A DNA stretch of 64,000 nt. Source: Ypsolopha sequella. Lineage: Eukaryota > Arthropoda > Insecta > Lepidoptera > Ypsolophidae. Below are positions 32,806 through 43,500 of this stretch, piece by piece. The translations under genes and the position numbers were made by a program. Numbering within the stretch: the first letter of the stretch is position 1; every line of letters begins with the position of its first letter. The stretch spans positions 28,461,221-28,525,220 of the forward strand of contig OW203986.1 of NCBI GenBank assembly GCA_934047225.1. The letters run 5' to 3'. A model generated the notes under the pieces. It was given only the letters and a program-made list of their open reading frames with translations. It searched no databases and had not been told where the DNA came from.

Positions 32806-33276
32806 GTCACGACATTTATTTATTTATTATTTATTTATTAACTACATTACACTATCTTAACAGCTAGGCCAATGCGATAGTGCAGCTAACATATACAATA
32901 CAACATAAAAAAAAAATATAAAAAAATGAATGACAATGACATGAATCCCCGAGGGGGTGTCAGAGGTGCTTTAAGTATGAACTGTGAAATGCAAGTCACA
33001 GTCCACACTCGGTACACCTGCGTTTCACCGACGATTATTACGTCCCAACGTGATAAGTGTTGAGCTCTATAGCCATACTTTGGACTCAAATACGGTTTTA
33101 GGGTATGCAGGTTTCCTTACGATGGTGTTCCTTCACCGTTCAGTAAGTGGTAAGTAAGAACAAGTATTAATATGCACATAAATTCCGAAAGACTCATTGG
33201 TGCATGCCCGACCGGGGGTCGAACCTGGATCTCAAGATTGGGAGGCCAGCGTTCTACTAATGAGCTACCGCCGCTG
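32806..33276 (-). mobile_element. tRNA-derived SINE, interrupted
   Basis: Minus strand: box A-like 'tagctcattagtagaacgc' and box B 'ggttcgacccc' in a tRNA-like head (33276-33204). The body 'catcgtaaggaaacc', 'cacgttgggacgtaataatc', 'gagtgtggactgtg' and the end 'atgtcgtgacgatat' follow. Sister copies: 35519-35760 and 59648-59830. A 120-bp insert splits it (next entry). The tRNA head is not a functional tRNA gene. Confidence 0.75.
32818..32940 (-). mobile_element. Retroposon 3' fragment inserted in the SINE
   Basis: 'ttatttatttattatttatt' plus 'ctatcttaacagctaggcca' reads, on the minus strand, as a 3' UTR ending in (TAAA)n. It lies between 'cgtcacgacat' and 'atgacatgaatcc', where the SINE at 59655 has the uninterrupted 'cgtcacgacatgaatcc'. 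'GACAT' is duplicated. Confidence 0.65.
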
Positions 33277-33675
33277 TTTATTTTTTTTAATTATCCTTTA
33301 TGGATATTTCCTGATGTTTCTATTAAGTTTCAAGTTACTTTAGCGATATAATGTTTAAAAACAAAAAAACCTATACGTCTGAGACCGATATGATTTTTGT
33401 ACGAACTTTGGCCAACGTTTTGTTTAACTACTAACAATAATTTTTCAGGAATTGACAATAAATTATACCCAAGACTCACTAATGACGTCCCAAAATAAAG
33501 ATAATAAAAAAATGCGTACATACGTACATACGAGTACATACAGAGACTACAGATTTCCATTTGCTGAGGTCTTGACACACCTCTTTCGGTTCTTCCACAT
33601 TCATCAATCTGCCATATATGACCTTCTTCAGTATGGCGCCAATTTGAAAATTATAAATTAATATTGACTACTCAC
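33277..33675. other. Unassigned DNA
   Basis: No gene recognised. Confidence 0.3.
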
Positions 33676-33679
33676 TCCA

Positions 33680-33965
33680 TCATCCATCCATCAGCGTAGT
33701 TCGTCCACTGCTGGACATAAGCCTTTCCAGGAATTTGCCACTCCCGGCGGTCACCCTGGAAGAATTGCCCATACTCACACACGCTGGGGAGGCCGGTTCG
33801 TGAGCGCGGTGCCGGAACCCTCGCACCGGTGATGCCGCTGCCCGTCACCAGTCTGTTCCATATAAGGCCCGGCTATCAGGGATGGATATACCGCCATCTA
33901 TCGGTCCCAGGCATGGTGGGCCTCCTGATTTTTTGCCTGTGAGCTGTCCTTTTACTCTCCCCCGA
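33680..33965 (-). mobile_element. RTE-like LINE end and an adjoining GC-rich LINE/SINE fragment
   Basis: 'catccatccatcagcgtagt' then 'tcgtccactgctggacataa' and 'gccactcccggcggtc' is a diverged RTE 3' end. It continues into a GC-rich segment ('gctggggaggccggttcgtg', 'ctatcggtcccaggcatggt') seen in other lepidopteran repeats. Reading frame not preserved. Confidence 0.5.
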
Positions 33966-34627
33966 ATTACAAGTAAGAAAATGTAAGAAGATATTGACTA
34001 CATTAACTTAAAATCTCTTTAATTTAAGATATCTAAAGATGACCGAATTTGTTTTTTTTTTATTATTGTGTACGGTACCTTTTAGTCTTTTTATACTTAG
34101 TAAAAATCGCAAAAGATCAAGCACATGCGTTCCTTTTGTTACAGAACGATTATAATAGCTAAGTTAAGTTTCCGTGAGCAAGTGACCCTAGTCCATTAGC
34201 GAGATGACCCAAAACTTTGGCGCTAATTCGTAATAGCTGTCAAATAAACGGACAAACTTTTATTTCTCGATCGTAGATAACGGCACAACAACAAAAGCCA
34301 TTTTATAATTAATCCTAAATAGCAAACAACAAAGAGAAATATCGAAAATAAAATAAATATCTCCTCAAAGTGTTTGTAAATTACATTGAATCTTTGGCCC
34401 CAGGCGAAACTGTCAGCTTAGAGAAAGGATCAATTTTATCGTTACAATTTGCTGAGCGTACGTCCTTTGAAGGATATGTTGAGTCCAATCAGTATGTTTC
34501 AAGTCAGTTTGATATAATGGGTGTTTTTTTAGAGGTCTGGTGTTTAAATTGTCAATACTTTTTCTAGTGACTGTCAATTTGACTGTTGACAGTTTATTTG
34601 TGGTCAGTAAGTTTTGCCATTTTACCA

Positions 34628-35337
34628 TGAATACGCCAGAACCATCCATCCATCAGCCCATGATCAGCCCGTATTCGTCCACTGCTGGACATAGGCCTCC
34701 CCAATATTACGCCACTCTTGGCGGTCCTCAGTCATCCTCATCCAGCCGCCACTTGCAACGTCCTTCAGATCGTCAGTCCAGCGGGCACGAGGGCGGCCTA
34801 CGCTAAGCTTTGCTGTACGTGGTCTCCATTCCAATGCCTTATGGCCCCAACGGCTATCACGTCGGCGACAGACATGGCCAATCCACTGCCTTCAACTTAC
34901 TGATTCGGCAGGCTATGTCGGTCACCTCCGATCTCTGACGGATAACTTCGTTTCGGACTTTATCCATCAGAGAGCCAGAACATCGCTTGCAAATTGTGCA
35001 AATTCATTATGAAAATCATCGTTCAGCTCGCCAAACTTACCGTGCGCTACGTCCATTTTACGGCCGACATAATCGTCCATCCGAGCGACTGGCCTCCACG
35101 GTCATGTGATCTCACGCCTATGGATTATTTTCTTTGGGTATATGTGAAGTCAAAAGACTACGCTGATAAACTGCAGACATTGGACCACCTGGAAGCCAAC
35201 ATCCGCCACGTTATTGCCGATATAAGGCCCCAGTTGCTCGTTGAAGTAGTCGAAAATTGGACTTCCAGATTGGGCTTCATTCGAACTAACCGTGACGCCC
35301 ATATGTCCGAAATCATATTTAAGCATAGCATAACATA
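34628..35337 (+). pseudogene. Mariner-type transposase, N- and C-termini only, split by RTE insertion
   Basis: Ignoring the RTE insert, ATG at 34628 starts MNTPEH..., followed by QIHYENHRSARQTYRALRPF and GRHNRPSE, the N-terminal helix-turn-helix region of this transposase type. At about 35085 the sequence jumps, in another frame, to DWPPRSCDLTPMDYFLWVYV, which has the last catalytic Asp region. It runs on through RHVIADIRPQLLVEVVENW to EIIFKHS and a stop near 35337. The DDE core between is deleted, so no active enzyme can be made. The C-terminal half alone still reads open. Confidence 0.8.
34643..34973 (-). mobile_element. RTE-class LINE fragment inside the mariner element, 8-bp TSD
   Basis: Same family as 2637 and 24174, with the 3' end at 34643 and 5' truncation at 34973. 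GCCAGAAC flanks it (34635-34642 and 34974-34981). Removing one repeat plus the insert restores the transposase reading frame across the site. The RTE frame itself is damaged. Confidence 0.85.
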
Positions 35338-35518
35338 ACATGGCATAACAATGTGTTTAAAATAAAGCCAACACCATGGCCCTTCACATTGTTTTTGATT
35401 TTTTATTTTAATATAAAAACCAAACTTTTAAAAAAACCACCCATTATAAACAAATATGTACCAACTTAAATTTACATTTTATATTTTTATAAACATTTTG
35501 AACTGAGAAATGTATGTC

Positions 35519-35760
35519 CCAGTCCACACTCGGTACACCCGCGTTTTGCCGACGATTATAACGTCCCAACGTGATGGGTGGTGAACCTTATCGCCGTACT
35601 TCGGGCACATCAAATACACGCTTTATAGGGTATCCTAGTTTCCTTACGATGTTTTCCTTGACCGTTCAGCAAGTAAGAATAAACTCATTGTTGCGTGCCA
35701 GACCGGTGATCGAACCTGGATCTCAAGCCAGCCAGCGATCTACCGGCTCACTTCTATTTA
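35519..35760 (-). mobile_element. tRNA-derived SINE, copy 2
   Basis: Same family as 32806-33276: 'gtccacactcggtacaccc', 'gacgattataacgtcccaac', 'tccttacgatgttttcctt', and a degraded tRNA-like head with box B 'ggttcgatcac' on the minus strand, ending near 35760. Lacks the far 3' part. Confidence 0.7.
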
Positions 35761-36027
35761 ACTTCTGTAATAATCTTTCTAATGTTTCAAAAATAATCAA
35801 AGAAAATGTAAAATGTGTCTGGGAGACTAATACCACACCCAACCACACCAATACAATACCACACCACACCAATTTTAATTTTTTTATTTCAGTTATAGTA
35901 ATAAATAATACTACAGTTTTATTTTTGTAATAATGGCTTTTTGATTCCGTTTTTGACATATTTAAAGGCTGACATTTTATACAACGCTGATCTTACTGAA
36001 AATTTACTTTTGAATAAATGGTTTACT

Positions 36028-37204
36028 TTTTAGGGTTCCGTAATCAACAACAAGGAACCCTTGTAGTTTCGCCATGTCCGTCTGTCTGTCTGTCTGTCCG
36101 CGGCTTAGCTTAGAGACTATTAGTACTAGAATGCTGTAATTTGGTATGGGTATACATATTTATCATGCCAATAAAGTGGTACAGTAAAATTTTGAGAAAG
36201 ATTTTTTTTAGGGTACCTCCCCTACACGTAAAGTGAGGATGATGTATTTTTTTCTCGTCTATCCCCTAGTGTTGGGTGTCGTTGTATAGGTAATTTAAAA
36301 ATATTGGAAGTGTGAGAAGACCATTTTTCGATCCAGAGTTCCGTTTGCGAAATATTAAGCTTAAAAGTGTTAATTTTTGTTAGAGTCAAGTGTCCTCCCC
36401 CCCTGCTGGGGGGGCTGCCAGCGAAACGGTTGTATTTGGAGACGTGAAAAAATCACGGCAGTAGTATACATAACAAAATTAAAAGGAAAACTATCACAAC
36501 TAAGTAGGCTTTACAAGTTAACGAGTAGGTACTGTAACATATAGCTAGGCAATATGTTAGGTTTAGGTAAGGCTAGGTTTTATAGTTAGGTTAAAGGACT
36601 ATTTGTTCGTGTTTAGTTGGCAATCAATAACCTTTATGGATCGACATACGTCGCATTGACTGAATTATTTCGTGTTTTCCAAAAATAAATACAGATCGAG
36701 TAAAAAAGATCTTTCAGACAAAACACGAGCAAGATTCCTCAGAGAGTCCGATTAGTGCGGATGTGCTTCTCCATCCATAAATTATTAAAGAAATATAACA
36801 AGCGAGTGCTCTACCAAATTTAGAGCTCCCCTCCCTTAATGCACAATTGATAAATAAGCTATATAAAATAAAAAAAGAAAATATACAAGAAGTCAAAAAT
36901 AAGAAAATAGTATAATTATTATAAAATCCTCACGAGATCCTGAGTGCACGGTGTGCGCATCACAGTACAGATCGCGCCAAACATTTAGTCCCCTCTAAAC
37001 ACGGGGCGATTCGCATCAGCAGGAACAAAATGTATGGGCCGTTCTTGGGAAAAGCAACTTCCGAGCGTATTAGAAGTTTGGCGCGATCTGTATTAGTCGA
37101 CAAACTTATAAAATGTACTTGGAGAAGAAGTTCGCATATTGTGCAGGGCAACTACGGAACCCTACACTGCGCGTGGCCCGACACGCACTTGGCCGGTTTT
37201 TTTT
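36028..37204 (-). repeat. 'agggttccgta' repeat, copy 2, split by a solo LTR-like insert
   Basis: Inverted relative to 26396 and 62869: starts 'tttttagggttccgtaatca' and ends 'acgcacttggccggtttttt'. The body aligns landmark by landmark but is interrupted at 36533-36964. The copy at 63095-63105 reads straight through that site. Confidence 0.7.
36533..36964. mobile_element. Probable solo LTR (432 bp), GTAC TSD
   Basis: Starts TGTAACATATAG and ends GCGCATCACA, i.e. TG...CA. It is flanked by GTAC at 36529-36532 and 36965-36968, a 4-bp duplication as made by Ty3/gypsy-type integrases. An internal 'aaaataaat' could serve as polyadenylation signal. No coding sequence, so a solo LTR left by recombination fits best. 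Four extra bases ('tagg') before the left GTAC, relative to the empty site, are unexplained. Confidence 0.65.
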
Positions 37205-37315
37205 AATATAGTACTTCTAAGCAAGTGATGAAATATTGTTTGTATTGTCCTTACCTTACAATACAAACAATATCTCATCACTTGCTAGTACAAGTTGCTA
37301 CAAGTACTATATTAT
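37205..37315. repeat. Hairpin repeat with 40-bp stem
   Basis: 'aagcaagtgatgaaatattg' then 'tttgtattgt' pairs with 'acaatacaaacaatatctca' then 'tcacttgct' over a 10-nt loop. Outer 'atatagtactt' pairs with 'aagtactatat' after a bulge. Directly abuts the 'ggttccgta' repeat. Confidence 0.65.
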
Positions 37316-37751
37316 ACTTCTAAAATAATAGAAAATATTTGCAAAGGCAGCGAAATAGGCAATTGCATGCTACCTGAAATCTTAAATAGTTAGTATACCA
37401 GGTCAAGTGTTGCAAGACATAGATGTCAAACCCAAAAAAGTAAGAAAAATCATGAAGAGACATCTATTGTCTTGAACTAATTAATTATGTCAGTTAAATG
37501 TTTTTTATTATTTACTTGTATTTTTTTTGTTATGTACTGTACCACTAAGAAGTGGCTCAGAAATCACATTTAAACCCACTAAGGGTTTACGTGATTTTCT
37601 TTTTTATAAGACAAAAATATGTACAAAACACGATAATTAGATAAATAAAAAAAAGGTCGAGTATGTGTTTGAAGGCCGAACCGCAGGCGAGGACTTCAAT
37701 GATACGAGACAGGCAATTGCCATTTCGGCCGAGGCATATATAGTGCTTTTC
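37316..37751. other. Unassigned DNA
   Basis: No gene recognised. Confidence 0.3.
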
Positions 37752-37755
37752 TTAA

Positions 37756-38098
37756 ACATACGCGGAAATATTATTATTACTTTTGAATAAAAAGCTTTTA
37801 ATTTATGATTAACCAAATAACAACGATCTCCGCTTTACCGACAATATTTTTTTTTTTTTACAGTTTGTGCCGAAAGGTAAACGCATCTGTGGCTATACAG
37901 CCACGAGAACGCAATGTGTACGATAGATGAAAGAGTTCTAAATTCAAACAGCACACCGTTTCATACAACATTGCCGGTGCGCTCTTCGTTCCAAATTCAA
38001 AGAATGCGCCGGGAAATGATTTTGGTTTTTCAGTCTTAGTAAATATGATACTTCGCGTGTTCTTTATTCAAAAGTAATGATAATATTTCCGCGTATGT
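37756..38098. mobile_element. 343-bp TTAA-flanked MITE with 36-bp TIR
   Basis: ACATACGCGGAAATATTATT at the left faces AATATTTCCGCGTATGT at the right; TIRs extend through 'attacttttgaataaa' with one mismatch. TTAA at 37752-37755 and 38099-38102. PiggyBac-like by TSD. The interior is moderately GC-rich and non-coding. Distinct in sequence from the TTAA family at 194/3194/43852/60490. Confidence 0.8.
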
Positions 38099-38102
38099 TT
38101 AA

Positions 38103-38765
38103 GAAAAATTATTTTAAATGTGAATAACATTTATTTAAATTTAAATTTAGGTATGTTATTCTCATTGGCAAAATTGTTAGTATATTTAATTGCGATGTGA
38201 CTAAAGGAGTTACAAGTTGGAGATAACGCGGCCAAGGGCAGAGCATCTATTTTGCTTTTTATGATGTTTACTTGCACTAGGACTTTTTTTTAACATCAAC
38301 GGGCTAATGGTCTCCACCGCGCCTGGTGGTAAGAGTCTATAGGATCTGGGATGAAGCGCACTCGCTCAGAAGGTAAAGAAATTCGGGCAAATACAGAGTT
38401 TATCACTTTAGATGATAGTAAATAATAAAATTTATAATCATAATAAATACCACTTTCCACTCTATAAAATGAAGAATAAGATCATTAAAACAATTGCTGT
38501 AAATTTTCATAGTGAATTCAGAAAAAAAACTGGAATTTCAAGAAAAACTCTCGAATAGTATTGCGGCATTATCACTATTGTGATTTAATTAGAGACATAA
38601 CAACGACAAAATATACTTAAGAACTATAACACATCAAACAACATTATAAAAAAAACAGTTCTCCGTTACGATTTATAGTTTTTCCACACTACGCAAAAAT
38701 GTTGTAAAAAAAGTCAAAATATCTGAGGTTTTCCGCGCGCGGCAGTTGATAAGAGCGAGATAGAC
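38103..38765. other. Unassigned AT-rich DNA
   Basis: No gene recognised. Confidence 0.3.
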
Positions 38766-38769
38766 AGTT

Positions 38770-39270
38770 AAGAAGATGGCATACCCTAGCAACTTTTTTT
38801 ATTACCCGTCCAGCACAATAAGTCCTACGGCAAAGACTTTGTTTGCTTGTCATAGAGGCGATTATATGTTGGCTCTTTGGCCTCCTTTTCTTGAACGAGT
38901 GATCACGCAGCGAAAAAACAAATTGGTGTGTTTTTAGCTAATACTGAAAAATTTTGTAGGGAAAAAAATATTGAATTTAAGTGATATACCTTCATATTTC
39001 TATTACCTATTTTATGAAAAAAAAATAAAGTTGATCTCTTAACCGCGTTCTTGAAGCGAACGTTTGATAACCAAAAAAAGAGAGGGTGCAAAACATTTTT
39101 TTTTGACAAAAGTATAAATCTTAGTACATTGCTTATACGTAACATCCCTAGAGAAAAGATTAATAAACCAAATATATTTTTTTCAATACAAGGAGAGTCC
39201 GAATTTCTTCAAACGAATCCTAGATAGACTGGAGTTGGTCATGCTCTAGGCTCAGGTACAGGCTTAAAAA
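38770..39270. mobile_element. Repeat 'ccctagcaacttttt', copy 3
   Basis: Begins after 'cagttaagaagatgg' and matches 6281-6690 through 'tcatgctctaggctcagg'. More complete than copy 1 in the middle ('aaccgcgttcttgaagcgaacg'). Confidence 0.55.
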
Positions 39271-41600
39271 CAAAAGCGTAACCTCTCGGCTACAGCTTTA
39301 GACTTCGAGAGGCGCGCCAAGCGGTTCTTCTTGCGACGGCGCTGGCGGAGAGAACAAATGTCTGAAGTTGTATGGAGCCGGCCATGGGTCGCTGCTCGCG
39401 CGAGTTGTCCGTCTTCGAGTGAATTGCGCTCTCACGACGGCGGTGTGCGGGGAGGCGGGCGGTTGAAACAGTGATCGAGCGCACAGGACGAACCTAGTGT
39501 CGAGCGCTTTGAGCGAGCAAGCGCGCTATACATGAAGGCGCCGACGGGTGTCGTGGCAGGGCAGAGCAAAAACCGCCTGGAAGCGCAGCAAGAAGCGCCG
39601 CCAGAAGCCTGAAGCTGTGGCCCTGGCGTTAGAGCAGTACTTATTTCCAACGAGCGCAATAACTATTCCAGAAGTGCGTTCATTCAATAACCCTGGGCTG
39701 GGTAGGAACACGGGGGTTGTAACGCTGAGTTTTTGAACGGGTTTCGTCGTGTGACGACACCCCAAACGTCAGTTGTCATTTTTGCATTATATTTAGTATA
39801 ATAACGTTGAGAGGACCCCCTCTACACGAAATTTAACGTAAATATATCAAACACTAATCAAAGTCTTCTTGTACGAGTTCCACTATAAAAAAAAAATAAA
39901 AAAAAAAATTTAATATATCAACTATAACGTTGAGAAGACCCCCTCGGTACGAAAATTAACGTCATTTCATTTACGAAAATTAACGTGAATAACAGGTGAC
40001 GTTTGGAGCCTATACGAACCTTGCGAACCCTGCTCAGAGTTGATGTTGAAAAAGTCAACACCAGTGTGGCGACACTGTCATTTTTGAACGGTCGGTGTTG
40101 AGACGCGAGTTCATTTTTGAACGGGTTAGTGTTACGACCCGGGTAGGAAACCCAACTCGGTGTGAGTTTATGAACGACTATCTGGCAAGGAGTTCCACAT
40201 CTCAGCTGTACTTGATGAACCAAGATTTGAAACCTGTCAGAATACTTACTGACAACTCGCCGCGTCCTCTATTCCTGTGGTAGAAGGAGGATGGGTGAAT
40301 TTAGGTCATGTATTAATTAATTAATTCCGCATATGTCGTTTCCGGATAATTCCGGCTTACAGGACAGAACGGAACATCTGAGCGACCCGGAAAAAACGTA
40401 ACTTTACGCTAACGTCGGCCCAATTTTGTATAACCAGGAAGAGATTTGTGTAATTTGTGATAATCTTTCCTTTTTCATCTATCTACAAAGGGCTCTGGGA
40501 TGAAATTGAATCCAAAAAGTCAACCTTTTTCACTTACTCGTACAATCAGGAAAAAAGCGATCAAGTGCAAATAGGAATTCCGCCCTGAAAGATTTTTATC
40601 ATTCAAATAAGTTGAAATAAAGTTGATAATTTGAAAAAAAATTACAATTTTGTCATTAGCTACAAAATGTATGAAGCACAACTGCAAAATTAAGTTGATC
40701 AAGTATTTGAAAAAAAATGATGGCAAACATTGATTTAAATAAAAAGGAAGATGCGGTATGTTCTTAGATCGTCAACTTGAAAAATGGACCCCTTTGTTGA
40801 ACGAGCGAACGAAAGAGATAGTGCGACAAGCTTCTACAGTAGCACGAGCGAGACGAAGCGAGTAAATATACGTCCATGGTTTTGTCTAAGATTCCAAATA
40901 ACAACAAAGAGATGCTTTGGCAACATAGGGAAGGCGATACAAAAAGGCGCCATAATGGTAGCCTGACAAACAACCTGCCTCTAAAGACGGAACCCTAATT
41001 TTCATTAGTTGTTGTTTTTACTCTAGAGTATTACTATAATCTGATCAAATTTGAAACGTGTATATATTACCGTATTTTAGATAGAGATGCAACAAATAAC
41101 GATGAAATAATGCAATTTTTCGAGAACCCGGTGCAAGACGACGCCAACTCCAATTCAAAGCGAGATAGCTGGCTGATCTAAACAAGCGCCTCACGCTTTG
41201 CCCCACGCCGTTCGAACTGTGCTGAGCGAGTCTGGCCCTTTGCGTTGGAAATAATAATTATTTCCGAATACCTTAATTGTGCCTCGATTACTTGTTATTT
41301 TTTATTCTATTTTAATTAATTAGAATACTGATGATACTTCCAAGTGGTGTATGTGCTTACTTTGCTTGTTAAATGTTCATAAGTCACTTAACGAAGCCTT
41401 GTAAAAGTACTCGATTTTAAGGCGAAAACCCATTATTTTAAATAGTTTTCTGGTCTTTAACGCGATGTTTGTGAAAAAATCAGGGACATACACCACTTCA
41501 TATTAACTTTATTAATTTTTTCCACTTTCGCGAGTTATTATGGTTTTTAGTATGAGGATGGTATGAAGTACGATTCGGAGCGGGTTCTTAAGAGGACATT
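39271..41600. other. Unassigned DNA with a GC-rich, CpG-rich block and local repeats
   Basis: The block 39290-39640 is strikingly GC- and CpG-rich for this window; overlapping frames on both strands show no family motif. 'aacgttgagaggaccccctc' (39801) and 'aacgttgagaagaccccctc' (39926) are direct repeats. 'ccaaacgtcagttgtcatt' (39764) and 'aataacaggtgacgtttgg' (39990) are inverted and could bound a small TIR element. 'tttttgaacgg(gt)' occurs three times (39730-40125). No gene is called. Confidence 0.35.
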
Positions 41601-41739
41601 GGGTTACGTGATAGAAGCCATAGTAACATGTATTGTGTGAAAATTTCAACTGGCTCCCTCCCTATTACAACTGAAGCAGTAGACCGATGTAGTCCCGTAT
41701 ATCCACGTTCCAGTCCCATCATCAGACTCTGGTCACCAT

Positions 41740-42390
41740 ATTTTACCAAAGTAAAAAGACCAATCAAATAACCCCACGAGCTCCTCGCCCCGCCCCGCTG
41801 CCCGTGTCTGCAGCTCTGGCGAAGCCTCATCATCGAGATTTCGCCAGCGTCACCGCGAGCGCCCCCTGCCGCTCCCAGTACGAAGCCCGTGCCAGAAAAG
41901 GCATTGAACCGGGCTAATGAGGATCGTTTCGTGACGGTGCAAAGGAGGAAGCGCCAACCTCGAGCGACCCAGAATTGCTGTGGCAAAGCTCCTATAGAGC
42001 CCAACCTTAAGATGCGTGCTGCTAAGCCGAACACGCCGGTGTACATCTCCAGCCTGCACTACACCACTAAGGCGGATGACATCGCGGAGTACGTGCGCCA
42101 AAAGACAGGAGATCCGCCGAGGGTGCAGTTGCTGGAGTCGCACCGCAACGTCAACTTTTTGGCGTTTGTGGTGCGAGTACCGGACTGCTTTCTGCACCTC
42201 GTCATGGAGGAAAACTTTTGGCCGCAGGGCGTGGTGTTCCGTCGCTTCCGCGGACAAGTGCCACGGGACAGTTCAGAGTGAAGATTTAATTTTGTAATGT
42301 ATTTGTATATATTTTAGTTTGTAAGGTATTTATCTATGGGCCACAGATGCCTGCTAATAAATGATTTGATTTGATTTGATTTGAAATAAG
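41740..42390 (+). mobile_element. 5'-truncated LINE with ORF1 C-terminus and (TTTGA)n tail
   Basis: A GC-rich coding block is followed by a short 3' UTR ('gggccacagatgcctgctaa') and repeated 'tttga' at 42362-42384. On both sides lie fragments sharing 'ttccagtcccatcatcaga', so it may have inserted within, or between, other repeats. Confidence 0.65.
41815..42281 (+). pseudogene. LINE ORF1 protein, C-terminal part
   Basis: The frame is open upstream of the GTG at 41889 and stops at 42279-42281. A Pro/Ala/Ser-rich stretch is followed by NTPVYISSLHYTTKADDIAE, VQLLESHRNVNFLAFVVRV and NFWPQGVVFRRFRGQ. An 'xYxSxLHxxTxxxDI...FWPxGVxxRRFRG' module is the C-terminal domain of ORF1 proteins in CR1/Jockey-group LINEs of insects. 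No start codon is in view, so truncated. Codon composition is far GC-richer than neighbours. Confidence 0.7.
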
Positions 42391-42708
42391 CTCAAACTCG
42401 AAGGGTCTACTGTTGTCCGTTCAGGAGATCCCTTGTCCACCTTCCAGTCCCATAATCAGACAACATGTTTAACAACTTTTTTCTTAGAACGGACGGACGG
42501 ACAGGACAGATAAAATTCAAAATTCAAAAAGTTTATTTTGCAAAGTAGGTATATATAATACACGTTTCACAAGTCAAATTTTAATCTTATAAAAATATAT
42601 GTAATAAAATAATAAATGTACATGAACTACTTAGATTAAATGTTTTTTTTAATTTATGTAGCAATATATATACGATTAAAATTATAGGTAAAATATTATT
42701 ATACAAGG

Positions 42709-42830
42709 TGAAATCCAATCAACCGCCCGAACCCATACCGGAGACCCGGCCAGGGACCAGGAACAGGTTCAATGATCACCAACCGAGCCCCCAGCACGAA
42801 TCCAGGCAGCCGACCAAATCCCATCCTATA
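42709..42830. mobile_element. Degraded member of the 'caaggtga' palindromic MITE family
   Basis: Begins TA-CAAGGTGA, then 'acccataccggagacccggc' and 'cagggaccaggaacagg', like 54688-54905. Absent from the paralogous LINE 3' UTR at about 48010, so it inserted after that LINE. The right end is unclear. Confidence 0.45.
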
Positions 42831-43164
42831 TACTACATAGTAATAGGTTACATATATAAATACATGCCTACCTCCGCCCATTCGATTAGTCTTGCTAAGA
42901 AGAACGGGCAAGAAACTTGGCAAGATCATGTCTTTTTTTTTTTTAACATAAACTTATACTATACATCAAATTACTTATATCTACTTTAACCAAGGGATAA
43001 GAAAATACAAGACAGCAGGAATTCAGGTTAATGAAAAAAGAAAAACATATATATCTTTGCCTACCTGTCTCATATAGTCTATTTCCTTTTACAGTCTGTA
43101 ATTAATTAATGTTAACTCTTAAGAGGAATCAAAAGTTAGGAAATTATATTAATTAATTAAATTA

Positions 43165-43332
43165 TTACCTACTTTCATTAAAATCAGTATCACTATAACA
43201 CCATGCTTCACCATCATCCAAATATTCATTTATTTTATAATATGCCTTTTTCAGTAGGCCCTGCTTAATATACTGTTTAAACTTATTCTCTGACAAAGTA
43301 AGGACCTCCTTTGGAAGTTTATTGTAAAATCT
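43165..43332 (-). pseudogene. Jockey-like LINE RT, last 55 residues
   Basis: Reads RFYNKLPKEVLTLSENKFKQ, then YIKQGLLKKAYYKINEYLDD, ending SDTDFNESR-stop. This is the usual end of Jockey-type RT proteins (F-NKLP-x4-L-x5-FK--L---L---AYY-I-EF). 5'-truncated; no start. Confidence 0.75.
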
Positions 43333-43390
43333 TTAAATGTTAAATATTTCCACCAGCGTTTATTCAACTCAGCCGTGTTTTCGGCTTGGG

Positions 43391-43500
43391 CGTTATTTTA
43401 TTAACACCCCTTATAGCCTATATGTTGATCAGGGTCACTAAGACGATAATAAAAACACCGCATCCGGAGATGTGTGTGAACAAATAGACAGAAAATAATT
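43391..43500. repeat. 'gttattttattaacacccct' repeat, copy 2
   Basis: Matches 25741-25880 through 'atagcctatatgttgatcag' and 'accgcatccggaga'. Confidence 0.5.

Larger units (their letters stand above)
34517..35444 (+). mobile_element. Internally deleted mariner-type transposon, TA TSD
   Basis: TIRs ATGGGTGTTTTTTTAGAGGT (34517) and the inverse of ATGGGTGGTTTTTTTAAAAG (ending 35444), flanked by TA at 34515-34516 and 35445-35446. It carries both ends of a DDE transposase gene fused by an internal deletion and was later split by an RTE fragment (34643-34973). Tc1/mariner superfamily by TIR, TA and protein motif. Confidence 0.85.
42527..43332 (-). mobile_element. Jockey-like LINE 3' portion with full 3' UTR
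   Basis: Minus strand: coding tail (43332-43165), then a roughly 640-bp 3' UTR ending at 'ttttgaattttgaattt' (42527). The 3' UTR matches 47822-48740 in landmarks ('gcaaagtaggtat', 'cctccgcccattcgattag', 'gacagcaggaa', 'gtctcatatagtc'). An extra block at 42709-42830 is a separate insertion. Confidence 0.7.

Noticed and set aside
33204..33276. Functional tRNA gene on the minus strand
   Set aside because: The boxes A and B are present but the cloverleaf is poor and the sequence continues into a repeated SINE body present in two other copies.
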